The position numbers and the translations under genes were made by a program. Positions 1 through 11,961 of a stretch of 64,000 nt of DNA are shown here, piece by piece (positions within the stretch are counted from its first letter, which is position 1; each line of letters opens with the position of its first letter). Below the pieces are notes generated by a model. The model did not search any database. It was not told the DNA's origin and saw only the letters and a program-made list of their open reading frames with translations. The stretch covers positions 32,041,701 to 32,105,700 of the forward strand of contig CM069589.1 in assembly GCA_035771175.1 (NCBI GenBank), given 5' to 3'. The stretch is from Paratinospora sagittata. Lineage: Eukaryota; Streptophyta; Magnoliopsida; Ranunculales; Menispermaceae.

Positions 1-1373
1 CTTCTAGATTAATTTCATGCCCAAACACATATTTATATAAATTTAATATAAACCCAATACATTTCGTAAACTTTCATAATCCACATCAATTTGCTAAACA
101 CATAAAACCATGCCTAATTTCTCAAGTAAAGGTCTCTACATAGCCAGCTAGGCCAATTACACCATTCACCATCCAAGTCATGTAGAATCACCATAATTCA
201 TCAAAACCCCCAATTCTACACCATAGGCACAATATGCAACACTCATGTCTAAAATTAGAGTAAAATCTCTATAAGGCCATATTGGGTCAATTACACTAAT
301 CATCCCTTCAAACCAAGTGGAACCATCAATTAACATCATGAATTATCAAAACTCATCCAAATGCATAACATAAGTCACACGCACACTATTTGGAGAGCTA
401 CAAGTCCACTTTCTAGGGTTTGGGTCACATGTAAACACATTTAATAATTGAACTACAAACATTAATTACACTCCTAATTCAATGCACTGTTCGGATGTAT
501 CAAGCTACCAACAAAAGATCCTAATAACCAAATGAACCATTCAATTAAAGAATATCAAGAGGAAAACTTTCTATCCAAAATTTAGCTAAATCCAACGGTG
601 GATCAAAGAAATATGCCACTTTGATGAAAACAGCTGTAATAAGAAGGTTTCTCCTCTCCTGCTACAGCTACTTGAACTCATATGATCATATCTCACAAAA
701 TAATCTCCATTCCACATCTTCACCATTCAGAGTGCACAAGGTTAGTTTTGAACTTTTTGACGAAATCTTAGATCAATCCAACGGTGGATGTTGGAGATCC
801 AGCAGTTTGATCTAAACTGCACAAGAAATCCAAATTTTTTATCCAGCTGTGTTTGGAAGGTTATATCTCTCAGCAGAAAAGTTAGATCAAGATCTCCACC
901 GACCAGAATGTAGAACCATCAGAGATGAATTGGCTGAAACATTTTCAGCTTAATTCGACAACAGATCTAAGATATCCAATATGATGAAAAACGCTGCTAA
1001 AACATCCCTCCAAGAAACTTCCTCTCTCTTTCCTTCTCTTTCTCTTCTCTTCTTCTTTCTTCTCCTTCTCCTTTCATCTTAAACGTGCAAGACAAATTTT
1101 ATTTCTTCTTTTTTTTCTCCAAGCCGTGAATCCACTTTCTTTTTGCTCCAAGTGGTGAATCCACTTTCTTTTTCCTACAAGTGGTAAATCAAATTAATAT
1201 TTTTAAATCTAAGTACAATTTACATAATTTCATGTCAACACATACAAATATATGCACTTTTCCAAAAAATAGGGAAATAAGTATACTAATGCGTATACGA
1301 CCACGTGGTGTTGGGTAATGACATAGGCAATACATAGGATAAAATTTAGGGTCATTACAATAGGGTCATTACA
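1..1373 (-). repeat. LTR of a gypsy-type retrotransposon, cut by the left window edge
   Basis: Read on the minus strand, a typical LTR start (TGTAATGACCC) lies at 1359. A 14-bp tandem copy of the terminal segment (ATAGGGTCATTACA) extends it to 1373. The body runs leftwards out of the window and contains a pyrimidine-rich tract (1018-1075) and two copies of a CCAACGGTGGAT motif (about 593 and 779). The flank after either possible end is ATAGG, so the target duplication cannot be confirmed without the other end. No coding sequence was recognised; the 64-codon ORF at 621 looks like chance. Confidence 0.45.
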
Positions 1374-2049
1374 ATAGGATACCGGATGACCGAGCCTAAT
1401 ATTATTTTGGGGTTGGTCCCCTGTCTTTAAAGTCGTAGCTTCCATTTGGCAGGCAGTACTGTGGCTCCTGAGTTTAGTAGCTCCCTTTATACGTTGACTA
1501 AAGTTGAGACCTACTCTTGCATATACCGTAGCCGGTCCTCTATGTTATTGGGAGGAAACTCCTTGTTGCTTGACTCTTGAACGTGGGAGGCAAACTGTTG
1601 TTCCATCATTTCCGAGCCTAGACGACTTTGTTCATCCTACTCCTCTGGGCCTTGGGTTGGTTCTACAACACTTTCGTCTCGATGTTTGATTCGCGATGGG
1701 CTTATTCGATCCACTCCAAGATCTTTGCCATTCGGTTGACGTTCTCGACCACCATCCCAATCCTTCGATCCATACTCCTAAGTCGAAGCTGAAGGGCTCG
1801 ATACCCTTAGGTGACTTGGGGGTTGAAGCGGGGTCTCCCACGACGGAGTTGGTGAACCGGTTGCTGATTCACATCTTATTCTTGAGGCCGATGGACATTC
1901 TTCTTACTCATTTTGATCGGGCAACGAACTTTGAATGTTGTTTCCCACAAATGACACCAAATGTTTCAACCAAAAATCTCTCGTGAAGAACCGGGGGATG
2001 ATGTTTGCTGATTGAATGTAAAAATTGTTTTCTTTTCCTCCAAAGTCCT
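1374..2049 (-). mobile_element. Leader/gag-start remnant of a minus-strand LTR retrotransposon
   Basis: The minus strand holds a segment at 1942-1961 reading TTTGGTGTCATTTGTGGGAA. It resembles the TTTGGCGCCGTCTGTGGGAA sequence that follows the 5' LTR in one group of plant LTR retrotransposons. Lower coordinates hold short minus-strand reading frames rich in Pro and Arg, as expected for a decayed gag start, but no diagnostic domain. The matching LTR would be the segment at about 1990-4440, which is interrupted by the solo LTR at 2050-3556. Confidence 0.4.
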
Positions 2050-2939
2050 TGTTACACCTCGATTCTCAATCAATAATATATGACAAGCAGCGAGAAAGAA
2101 TCGAGATGCGAACAAAATGGACAACAACATGGATCTTTTATTCATCCTCCTTTAATTATGGAGGGCACAAGTACAAGTGTTGTATTCATAAAAGTACAAA
2201 GTACGTAGCAGAATTACATCTTAAACAACTAGATCTAAGTCGAAGTCAGTAACATACGTGCCTTGCTCCGTGCGTAGCTCCAACTCTCCTACTCTAGCAT
2301 GCATCGTCTAAAAGCTTGGGGGAGAATATCAACGGGGTGAGCTCAACAGTTCAACGGATCTAGCAAGTTAAATGCATCTTATACAAAATAATAAAGATAA
2401 TAGTCCACATATCATAAGCATATCAATCCACAGCAATACGGTACAATCATGAATGATGCAACAACATCCCTTGCACCATGGTTTGAGCACGTGCAGCAGC
2501 TCTATAGCCCTTTGGTACGCGTGCTATGTAAATGTTATAGAGCAACTACAGAACACCGCGGGTCAAGTTCTTAGTATCATTAAGTGGTGGCCCCCTTGTA
2601 ATCACGGACCGAGCGCAATGCAGCTACGAGGTACATGACCAAGGGTTTAACCTATACCACAAGTGGCTCTAATGGTCCATGGTTCGAGCGCGTGTAGCAA
2701 CTCCACAACCCCATGGACCAGCCTCAATAGCATAAAATAAATATGCTCATATGCATGAAGTAATGTAGCATGGTATAATGAAAATGAGAAATGCAATGTC
2801 ATGATTATTATAATGTAAAGACACGCAAACCTAGGCCTTCATCCCCATCTTGCAACTTTTGTTGTCGCTTTGCGAGAATGCACGACGACCATCTCTGCAG
2901 CCATTCTACAAGCATCGCGCCCATGGCTTTCTCCTGCCC

Positions 2940-3190
2940 TGAATCAGATAGTATTTTGGCACATCATTAGATCTTACAATCCATGGACTGCATCTCAACG
3001 CATCATGGGTCTCCAGCCGCCGCGGACAGTATCCTGGTGCAATGTTAGACTCTATGTGCCATGGACAGCGTTTCAGTGCATCATTCATCTCGGCGCATTG
3101 TTGGGCTCCCAAGAGAAGCGAACAGTATTTCAGTGCATCACTGGGTTCCAAGCACCGCGTACGACATCTCGGTGCTCCAAACATCAAGGG
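2940..3190. repeat. Degenerate ~40-bp tandem array
   Basis: About six degenerate units recur every ~39-40 bp, each built around GCATCAT, a variable middle, CCATGGACAG and TTTCAGT. The array creates long ORFs on both strands (2870-3247 and 2906-3241) that have no coding character. Confidence 0.6.
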
Positions 3191-3269
3191 GGAGGCATAG
3201 GGTCGACCATCTACCCTCCAAATGGTGCCCCCCCATGGCATTTATAAAAAAAAATCGTCAAGAAGAGCA

Positions 3270-3410
3270 AGTGCCTGGGTACGTGGGCACTTCTTCGGGC
3301 ACTTCACTGGGCACATGCCTGGGCACTTTATTGGGCAGACACTTCATTCGGCACATGCTTTGGCATGTGCCTAGGCACTTCATTAGGCATGTGCCTAGCC
3401 ATGTGGACAT
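3270..3410. repeat. Short tandem repeat of GGGCACTTCATT / GGCACATGCCT units
   Basis: Units of about 18-22 bp alternate GGGCACTTCA and GGCACATGCCT-like words some six or seven times. They lie inside the solo LTR beside the ~40-bp array. Confidence 0.6.
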
Positions 3411-3556
3411 TTTATTTTATTATTCTTGGTCTTAATTCGAGAAACCTTCATTCTTATTTCTCATTTCATGTTAAGTCGAGTGTTCGTGAAAACACTTTTG
3501 CTTTATGTCATTTTATGATGTATTATCTAGTTGTTTCAAATTTTTGAGGTGTTACA

Positions 3557-4440
3557 GTCTTCCTGCGAGATCTCCTTACTCCTGACCTGCAAAAGGTGGT
3601 GACATCGGGTTCATGTCACCCAAGACACTTCGATGCCTAAGTTAGATTTTGTAAGAGAAAAGTATACGTGTAGAGAGTTTGAGGTTTAAAGCATACCTAT
3701 TTTTGTAGAATAAACCCCTTTTATAGTTGAGGGGAAATGGTTTCTACATTTAATGTCATTCTCCATCAGTGGGAGTGATTCACGTTTTTCCTTATCAGGA
3801 GTTTATTAACAATCTTGTGCATCGGGATCTATTCTATGCGATATCAAGTTTGGAGATATCGGGATTTGGGTCAAGTCGAAGGAAGTTCAGATTGCGGTAG
3901 GTGAGAGAGCCCCTTGGCTGTGGCCGAGGGGAAGTCTTGGTTGTAACCGAACAAGGGGGAGAAGTCTTCGGTCTGGGTCTGGTGCGTCCTCAATCGTAAC
4001 TGAGAATTTCCTAGACAATGGTTGAGGGAGGACCCCCGGTCAAGGCCAAAGGTGCCCTCATCCATGGTCGAGGAAAGGACCCTCGGTCATGGCCAAGGGT
4101 GGGCCCTCAGCCGTGGCCGAGGAAGGCTTCCTTGGCCACAACTGAGGAGGGCTTTCTTGGCCAAGGCCAAGGGGACCTTCAGCATGGCTGACAGCTAATT
4201 CCTCAACCATGGTCGAGGTGCTCTTGACCTTGTCCGAAGGCTTCTGCTTTCGTCTTTCCCGGTTCTTTCCACCGATGATTTCCTCGGTCAGATTTGTTTT
4301 TTAGTTGGTTCTCTTGTTGTTCCTTTTTTGGTGGAAGAAAAATGATTATACAGGTGTAGGTATAATGACAAGTTAGGCTGACAGAATGGCTGGGGTGTGT
4401 CGGTATATGGTATACCTAGTATTTTGTCTTCTCCTTTGAG
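3557..4440 (-). repeat. Older minus-strand LTR, upstream (U3/R) part
   Basis: The minus strand carries a strong TATA box (TATAAAAGGGG, about 3715-3725). Upstream of it (about 3875-4235) is a GC-rich degenerate repeat of GGCCGAGG and CATGGC words. Downstream (about 3560-3660) is sequence like that near the R/U5 of plant LTR elements whose leader starts with the element at 1942-1961. The U3 outer end is uncertain, near 4440. The solo LTR at 2050-3556 interrupts it. Confidence 0.45.
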
Positions 4441-4912
4441 CTTCTAATTCACATAATCTCATATTGCATTTTAAGAATTTACACGTCAAAGAATTGACTT
4501 TTCTTCCCGTAATGATGGGAAAGTTGTTTCATATTAGCTAATATTAGGTTTTAACAATTTTGCATGACATTCTTCTTAAACTAGCTTTTTCCCAGTGTAA
4601 AATTGTTCACATTGGCTTATATTGCAAATTATCAATTTTGTACGCCATTTATTTAAATATGGCTTTTCTCCCTCAAATGATAAGAAATTGCTTCATATGA
4701 CTTATATTCCATTCTAGCAATTTTTGCATGTCATTATTCTAAAATTAATTTTTTCTCTCCCTAATAGCATGAAAATTGTTTCATTGAAACTTGACCAATT
4801 ATATCATTATTCCAAATATTAAGACTTGGCCATTATGTAAATATTCAAAGCATCATTAATGATCCTTAAACTTGACAAATTATTTCAAAATATAAATATA
4901 TTTATGTCAAAG
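4441..4912. repeat. AT-rich stretch with degenerate ~85-bp repeats; no gene seen
   Basis: Roughly three to four loosely repeated units contain TTTTCTCCC, an A/T-rich middle, GCTTATATT and CAATTTTGCATG-like words. The stretch ends at the CAAAG target duplication (4908-4912) of solo LTR S1. It was probably contiguous with 17438 onwards before S1 inserted. Confidence 0.4.
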
Positions 4913-5449
4913 TGTTGACCTAAGTAGTTTTCCATTTAGAATTCTTCTAAGTGTTTTGATGCTAACAAACAATATAACCATGGTGCTAATGGTTTAATTG
5001 AGTATGTTTCAGCACCAAAGATCAAAAGTAAAATGCCAATACAAGATTCAAGTGATTTCAAGTCAACTCAAGTGGATCAAACAAAGTCAAAGGAAAAGAT
5101 TGGACGTGTTGACTTGGAGACAAGGATGAGAGCTTACAAGTGTACTTAGAACTAGGTTGTAATCTTTCCTTGTCTTTATATTGCTTATTTATTTCCAAAT
5201 CATTGCATGCATGCATCATATTTTAAAACCATTTGTTTTGCTAAGTCAAACCGATTTTTAATTTAATCAAACATTTGACTTTTACCAAAATTGATTTAAA
5301 CACTTGCATGAACTTCACTTCGATCATAATTCAATGTTTTCAAGTGTATTTGAACTTGATTTTTTGAGAAATCATATTGTGGACTTAGCAAAACTTTTAA
5401 AAATCGAAAACCAAGTTTCTGTGTAAGTAGAAATATGTTTTTTCCTTAA

Positions 5450-5730
5450 GAAACGCGCTTCCTTACAGTCCAAAGAGAATTTTCCCAACTGGACATATAG
5501 AAACGCGCTTCTTGTATTCCCAGAATGATGAACTTTTCTTAGAGACAAGAAAACACACATTCTCTTAAGAAACACGCTTCTAAAAATGTCTAGAAATCGA
5601 TGCCATCTGAAATTGAACAGAAACGCGCTTCCTTTCACATAAACGCATTTCTCCATGTTTTCCCAAGAGCTGTTTTTCAGTGTTTTTTTTTAAACAGAAA
5701 CGTGCTTCTCTCTATAAAAACGCGTTTCCT
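5450..5730. repeat. Reiterated GAAACGCGCTTCC motif upstream of the S1 TATA box
   Basis: About seven close copies of a 12-13-bp motif (GAAACGCGCTTCC and variants) lie irregularly spaced within 280 bp, directly upstream of the TATA box at 5752. The reverse-oriented copy S2 has an analogous cluster of GGGAGTGCATTCC-like words at 38260-38440 and 38760-38815. An upstream enhancer-like array is an inference. Confidence 0.6.
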
Positions 5731-5751
5731 ACTTTTTTCTGGGTATTTCTC

Positions 5752-5760
5752 TATAAATAC
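5752..5760 (+). promoter_or_regulatory. TATA box of solo LTR S1
   Basis: TATAAATAC preceded by CTC and followed by a C-rich tract is a good plant core promoter. It lies about 840 bp into the LTR, just after the reiterated motif cluster, which is the expected U3/R boundary. Confidence 0.5.
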
Positions 5761-7000
5761 ACCCCTTAACTCATTATGAGCAACCTTTGCAAAAAATCTT
5801 TAGAAACTTGTGCATTTGTATTTTTCTCTTGGTTTTCAAAATCAAACAAGTTTTCACAAACTCAAGTATTTTGGTTTGTGATTTGAGAGAAAAAGGTTTT
5901 GATCTTCAAGTGTTCATCATCCTTCAAGTTTTCTCTCTATTTTGAAGAAATCACCTGTGCTTTAATCATCAATCTTTGAGAAGATCATTTTGAGAGATTT
6001 CAAACACTTGGTGTTTTTGAAACTTGTGTTAATGTTTTTGTTCTCCTTATTTTCAAAAAGAAAATCTAAGTTTCTACAAAATCTTTTTCAACTTAGTTTT
6101 GAGAAAAATCATTCAAGTGTCCAAATTATTTTCAACAAGTGTTCAAATATTTTTACAAACATTTTTTCAATATCTCTCTTTTGGGTTTTCTCTTCAAGCT
6201 TCAATATGAAATCTTTTTTTGAGAGAAACCTATTTTGATTCTTAGGGAAATTGTGTGCTTGTTTTTAAATAAAAAAAATCCCTAGAACTTAAGTTTTTTG
6301 TGAGAAAATGAGAGAATGACTTTTAACCTATATCGTCCATCTCTTCTTATTTTCAAAACACCTAGAGAGAGCATTTGAGTGAAAAATCATCTTGGTGATT
6401 TTGGAGCTTTATTTTTGCATCAATCATGCATGTTTTCCAACAACCTTCAAATGAGCAATATAGATACATGAAAGGTATATAGTTATAAGTGTTTCTCATT
6501 TAATGAACTTTAATTTCATATCTTGTATTGAATGAAATTGTAATATCCTGCCTTTCATTGTAATTGTTCCAAGGATTTGGAACATGCATTTATGATTTAG
6601 TTCACTTAGGATTCTTATGTTGGAATATAGGTTTAGTTTCACCCTTTCTCATGAAAAGAGTCAAGTGGTTTTTTCTTAGCCCGTAAAAGGAAATCGGCTT
6701 TTTCTTTGCTCGTAAAAAGGAACAAGTGGTTCATTCTTAGCCCGATAAAAGGATATTAGGTTCTTCCTTATCCTGCAAAAGAAAGTAGACGGTTCATCCT
6801 TAGCCCGTAAAAGGATAGGTTTTTCTGGAACCTCTAAAAGAAAAGTGTAACGGTTTGATTCACACTCGGTAAGTGAATTCGAGATAGTGGAATCCTAGAG
6901 AGGTTTTCTATAGGCATGGACGTAGGAAATTAGATTTCTGAACTATGTAAAAATCTTGTCTTAGCATTTTAATTTCTACATTTTACGTTTGTACATGTTC

Positions 7001-8410
7001 TGTAATACCTTAGGATTGCACAAAAAAAAAAAAAAATCAGGGGCAACGCCTGAACGTTCAGGCGCCAAAAACCTCTATATAAACCAACCCCCCCTCTTCA
7101 TTTTTCACACCAAATTCACTCCAATTTGTGATTTTTCCTCTTCTTTTCACTCATTTTGAGTTTTCAGTCTTTTGAGACTCTCTGTTCGAGACTCTTGGTG
7201 CGGTACGACGAAGTTCTGTCCGGAGGAAAGCGCCAGATCTGAAAAAGAAGAAGTTCTTATCTGAAGGTGGGGAACGAAACATAGGTTTGCGTGTTTTATA
7301 ACTTTTATTAAATTTTACATTAAGTTATTATTATATCTACTGTTCATTTACACTGCATTATGTCATATAATGTTTATATTGTCGCACTCATGCCTGTACA
7401 CTTGGAATTCACGTATTATACCGTTATAATGCCGGATTTGTGGTCAATCTGACTCAACTAGACTCGGTCTTGTCCTCAGTAATTTTAAATAGTGAACGGG
7501 AGGCAGCGGGCTGCTCTAGGTGATTGGTATTTAAGCAGACCTTGTGTCTCACATCTCAACTGGGGACTGATCTAGTTGGTCTTATTGAAAGCTATCAGCA
7601 TATACAAGTAATACTGAATGTCCTAACCTTGCACGTCGTGATACCGACCTTGATAAGGATCACCAGACGTTGCCAAAGTCAGTCTAAATGTCAAGAAAAG
7701 ACCAGACCAGTAGACTAGACCAGTTCATGCATTGGCATCATACATATCACCACCTAGGGACGTATGTGGTTTATGACTCATAGAATAGTTAGGAGCATTT
7801 CTCGCTATTCATTATATTTCTCTGGAGAGGGACGTACATGAGAACCCGGCTACGCCTGGGGAGGGACATCAGTACGTGAATCCAGAGCATCGTTCCTGAG
7901 GAGGGACGTACAATAGAACCTCGCTACGCCAGGGGAGAACGTCCGGACGGACATTTGTACGTGAACTCAGGCGATGTACGTTCATCAAACCAATACGAGA
8001 CGGTGTCATGCATACATACATATTGATTGATTATGATGCTCATATGTGTATTTAAGATATTTGATATTGAAGTATGTTTTATTAATTGTTATACTCACGA
8101 ACTATTTTACCCACTGAGCGCGTTAAGCTCACTCCATTATCATCCAATCTTTCACAGGAAATTAGGGTGGACTGGGTGCAGGTTATGGGGCCCACATTTT
8201 GTACCCTTTGTGTTATTCATTGGGGATTTTGGAGAGTATGTTCCCTTAACCATTTTATGTACAAAAATATTTTGAATTAAATGAAATCAGATTTGTATTA
8301 TGTTATATATTTTCGCTGTGCACTCTGTTGTTACTATTGTTATCGTTCCAAATGTGCGCCCCGTCCGCGAGTGTACCGCCGGTTTAGGCGCGTCCGGACG
8401 GGGTGTGACA
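7001..8410 (+). repeat. 5' LTR of A1
   Basis: The 1410-bp LTR starts TGTAATACC, has an A-tract (from about 7021), one GAACGTTC minisatellite unit (about 7043-7062), and a TATA box CTATATAAA (7074-7083). It ends GTGTGACA. It matches the A2 LTRs over its full length, while the A1 3' LTR lacks its middle. Confidence 0.93.
7074..7083 (+). promoter_or_regulatory. TATA box of the family A LTR
   Basis: CTATATAAA follows GCGCCAAAAACCT directly. The same arrangement is seen in the A2 5' LTR (26133-26140) and the A1 3' LTR (about 16854-16862). The GAACGTTC units sit just upstream in every copy. Confidence 0.55.
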
Positions 8411-8415
8411 TTTTA

Positions 8416-8426
8416 TGGTACCAGAG
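8416..8426 (+). other. Primer binding site of A1 (initiator Met-tRNA type)
   Basis: TGGTACCAGAG lies five bases after the LTR. A2 has the unmutated TGGTATCAGAGC at the equivalent place, complementary to the 3' end of plant initiator Met-tRNA. Confidence 0.85.
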
Positions 8427-8469
8427 AGTACGGTCCACGGCCTGCCAAGTCCACCAAATTAGGGAAAAA

Positions 8470-8497
8470 AAATTTTATTAGATATATATATCTCTAG

Positions 8498-8536
<39 letters not shown>

Positions 8537-8969
8537 AATTATATATAGTTGAAATTTATATTAAATATATATCTAAGAAAACTATATAGTTTTATATAGT
8601 TTAGATTTATATATATAGTTGTGATTTATGAAAACTATATATATGGTTATGATTAAATATATATATATCTATATATCTATGTATATATGAGATATATATA
8701 TACCATATGGTTAATGGAAAAATTTGAATGAAAAATTTTATAAGATATATATATCTCTTGAACTATATATATATATAGTTGAGATTTATATTAAAAATAT
8801 ATCTAAAAAACTATATGATTTCTATATAGTTTGATTTAAATATATATAATTATGATTTATGAAAACTATATATATTGTTATGATTAAATATATATATATA
8901 TATCTATATATCTATGTATATAAGAGATATATATGTACCTTGTTACCAATGAAAAATTTTGGATGGAAA

Positions 8970-9009
<40 letters not shown>

Positions 9010-9470
9010 AGAACTATATATATATATGTCAATTATATATAGTGAGATTTATATTAAATATATATCTGGAAAACTATATGATTTTTTTTATATAGTTTGA
9101 TTTAAATATACATATAGTCATGATTTATTAAAAACTATATGTATAGTTATGATTGAATATATATATCTATATACCTTAGTATATATAAGATATATATATA
9201 TCATATTATTGATGAGAAATTTGAATGAAAAATGTTATTAGATATATATATCTTTAGAACTATATATATATGAATTATATATAGTTAAGATTTGTATTAA
9301 AATATATATATAAGAAAACTATATATGACTTTTATATAGTTTAATTTCAAATATATATATATATATAGTTAATTTATGAAAACTATATATATAGTCATGA
9401 TTAAATATATATATCTATACATTCATATATGAATACGATATATATACATCACATTACTAATGAAGAATTT
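8470..9470. repeat. AT-rich ~250-bp tandem repeats in the A1 leader
   Basis: About four units of 245-265 bp recur, each with TCTCTAGAACTATAT (about 8491, 8754, 9005, 9250), then AATTATATATAGT, ATAGTTATGATTTATGAAAACTATAT and a weakly conserved AATGAAAAATTTTGAATG segment. The array fills almost all of the leader between primer site and ORF1. A2 has the same array at 27535-28570. No open frame of note. Confidence 0.8.
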
Positions 9471-9599
9471 TGATTACATGATGACATAAACATCAAGAGA
9501 AAAATATAAAATATTGTCTAAAAGACAAAGAATAAATTTTAAAAATGTTAGGAATATATTTTGTGTCATTCACAAATTTATTTTCCTTTCAGCAAAAGA

Positions 9600-11183
9600 A
9601 TGGTCTCAAGTGAAGGAGCAACTTCCACTAGCAGGGAACCAATTCCCACTAGACTCAAGGAATTGTCCAAAAGGGAGGTTATGACTATGAGGAGCATCGA
9701 CAATAGAGATCTCCTCCTCCGCCCAATCCTTCACGACATACTCGCAACACTGGGTTGGTTAAATATAACCAAAGTCGAGGGTCACGTCTCTTACAACTTA
9801 GTGAGATCTTTCTATGAAGCCATGAATTGCGTGGGACTTCAAGGAGATGAGCTCAGCCCTATTTTGGAGACAACAGTCATGGGAATGAAAATTCCTATCA
9901 ACATCGAGATTATTGCTCGACTTTTGGAGATTCCGATTGAGGAGAGGATTATTGATCCACATGAACCCCAGACAGTTGCAGAGATCGCAGAGTCTAATGA
10001 ACAATTGTTCAATTCCCTCACCAAAGAGCCATATACTCAATCGACGTTCATCAACCTCCCAAACAATTATCTTAAGCCATCTCTTGCCGGCCTTGGAAAG
10101 ATCGCGTTCGGCAACATCTTGCCAGAAAGGGGGACTAGAGGCGCTATGTCAAGGGCCCAACTTCTTGTGTTATATTGCATAGAGAAGGAAATAAAGGTGT
10201 CCCTACCACACATCATCATCCAACAAATGTTGGGGGTGATTCAAAACCCTTTGAGAAAGGAATCCTCGGTTACGGAGTTTTGATCATGAGGATGCTATAC
10301 GAAGAAACATCAACACTTTTGATGGGACTTCGAAGCAGATCACTGAGCCGGTTACAACATCCTCTATCTTCAAGACATATGGCACAAGTGGGGGGTAACT
10401 GACGAGGAAGTATTCGACACGACAATAGGAAATGCCGAGAGAATGAGAGACAAGCATGGACGTTGCCTTCAAAAAAGTCGACGCAAGATTCTCGTCAGAG
10501 AAGCACCAAATAATGAACCAAATCAGAATCCTACATCAGACCCAACCCCAAATAGTGATCCAACCGATCGACCATTCACTGAGGAAGAGTTATATGCCAT
10601 ACTAAATCAACCTCAACAAAGTCATGATAGACAAGGTACGCAAGCAAATCCACCAACTTGGAACGTGCCAACTCAAGGCAACACTTCGTACCAAAGATTT
10701 CCAACTCCTGAGGTACAGTATCTGCCAGTTCCACAAGTTGTTGTGAACCAACAACAATGGTATTGGGCGTCACCAAGTTTTGGAGGGCAAAACATCCCAA
10801 TGAGCCCATTGTTTCAAAATTTTTCACCTCAAACAAATCCAAATATCCAAAGGGTTCCAGTTAGGGGATCCCCTTACAATCAAAACAACTACCTTTCACC
10901 TATGAATCACCCGTACAACCAATACCTTCCCCCAATGCCTATGGCCTACCCTCCACCTATGGGACAATCGAGCCATCAACCACCAATGGACCAATCGACT
11001 AACCTTTTTGAACGGTTAAATGAAATGGCATCCAATATAACAGAAATGAGAGAGACTCAAAATAATATATTAACACATATGCGAAACTCCAAAACAGAGC
11101 GAGCAAACTCTCAACCTTCTGCTCGTTCTGTACCTAGCAGGAGATCTAGAAGGAGCGGTAATAGGCAGGGAAATCAAAATTGA
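9600..11183 (+). pseudogene. ORF1 of A1: extra ORF upstream of gag, frameshifted
   Basis: The frame starts at ATG 9600, right after a pyrimidine tract ending TTTTCCTTTCAG, and ends at TGA 11183. It lies between leader and gag, where most gypsy elements have nothing. The N-terminal ~220 residues form a compact domain containing LVRSFYEAMNCVGLQGDE and IARLLEIPIEERIIDP; it resembles the 'putative plant transposon protein' domain found in plant repeats, an assignment from memory. The middle is Gln/Pro/Asn-rich. Near the end come a probable coiled coil (LFERLNEMASNITEMRETQNN) and a basic Arg/Ser tail. Single-base deletions relative to A2 shift the frame near 10255, 10305 and 10395. The function is unknown; RNA binding by the tail is a guess. 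Confidence 0.75.
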
Positions 11184-11284
11184 TTACTGGCATTGTAAAC
11201 TTTTCTTTTATATATGAGTGAAATGTTTTGTTTAAGACTATCTTTGGTGGGCCGACTTACAACCATTCTTTCTTTTGTATCACT

Positions 11285-11556
11285 AACTTTGGAGTGATAT
11301 GGGACACAACAAAATTGGAAGATACTAAATAAAATGTGGAAGTAAGAAAACCCATGACCTTGTGTGAAAAGAAACATTTGGAGAAAGTTGCATTACTAAT
11401 ATTATCACTAAGTTTACACGGTATGGGACGAGTAAACTTGGAAGATACTATTGGTGAACTACTATTCAGACTATGTTTTTAGAGACTGTGTTCATGAAAC
11501 TTAACTTGGTTAACACCCTTATTACTAAAGTCATGTGGTATGGGACACATGAACTT
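11285..11556 (+). other. Three reiterated hairpins between ORF1 and gag of A1
   Basis: Three inverted repeats lie at 11285-11316, 11410-11439 and 11528-11556, about 120 bp apart, each following a TATCACTAA-like word. All present a (G)TATGGGA(C) loop. The stems differ: AACTTTGGAGTG with CACAACAAAATT (9 of 12 pairs), AAGTTTAC with GTAAACTT (8 of 8), and AAGTCATGTG with CACATGAACTT (one bulge). They recur in A2 at 30328-30590. The rest of 11184-11961 shows no gene. Confidence 0.6.
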
Positions 11557-11961
11557 GGGTAATAATCGAAAAGACTAAGAGTAAGAGTTTGAATGCATAA
11601 GATTGCGATAGAATGTTAGATAAGGATATTTACCGAGGCAAATCTTAGAATTCTTATGACTCGTATGGATTTTCAATAAAATATATATGTATGTTCACAA
11701 AGACCATAACCAAATCTTTTGAAATAGTTGCAAAGTTTTATACTTACTATATAAACATTCTAACCTTGTTTTTACACCATGGCCAAACATACGAGGCACA
11801 TAAAATTATTTGATTCCTCAACAAAAACCTTACACTATACTTAGAAAAATAAGTGATTCTAACATTGTAGTACTCTCGAAATTGTTGCTGAGCATACTAT
11901 AACATTATACTTGGCTACAGTTCCTTAATCTTGGTTTTATTTTCTCCTTGCCATTGAGAAA

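Larger units (their letters stand above)
2050..3556 (-). mobile_element. Solo LTR, about 1.5 kb, inserted in an older LTR
   Basis: The ends are TGTTACACCTC at 2050 and GAGGTGTTACA at 3556, the near-inverted TG...CA termini of an LTR. The flanks GTCCT (2045-2049) and GTCTT (3557-3561) are a 5-bp target duplication with one change. The minus strand begins TGTAACACCTC, the common start of plant gypsy LTRs, so that orientation is preferred. Joining the flanks restores a continuous stretch of the older LTR. No coding sequence is present; the 100+-codon ORFs here lie in an internal tandem array. Confidence 0.7.

Noticed and set aside
2870..3247. Overlapping 100+-codon ORFs on both strands
   Set aside because: They arise from the ~40-bp tandem array in a solo LTR; no domain or codon bias.
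8470..9470. CRISPR-like or centromeric-satellite array
   Set aside because: Units are long, AT-rich and without unique spacers, number only about four, and recur at the same place in the second gypsy element, so they are part of the element leader.
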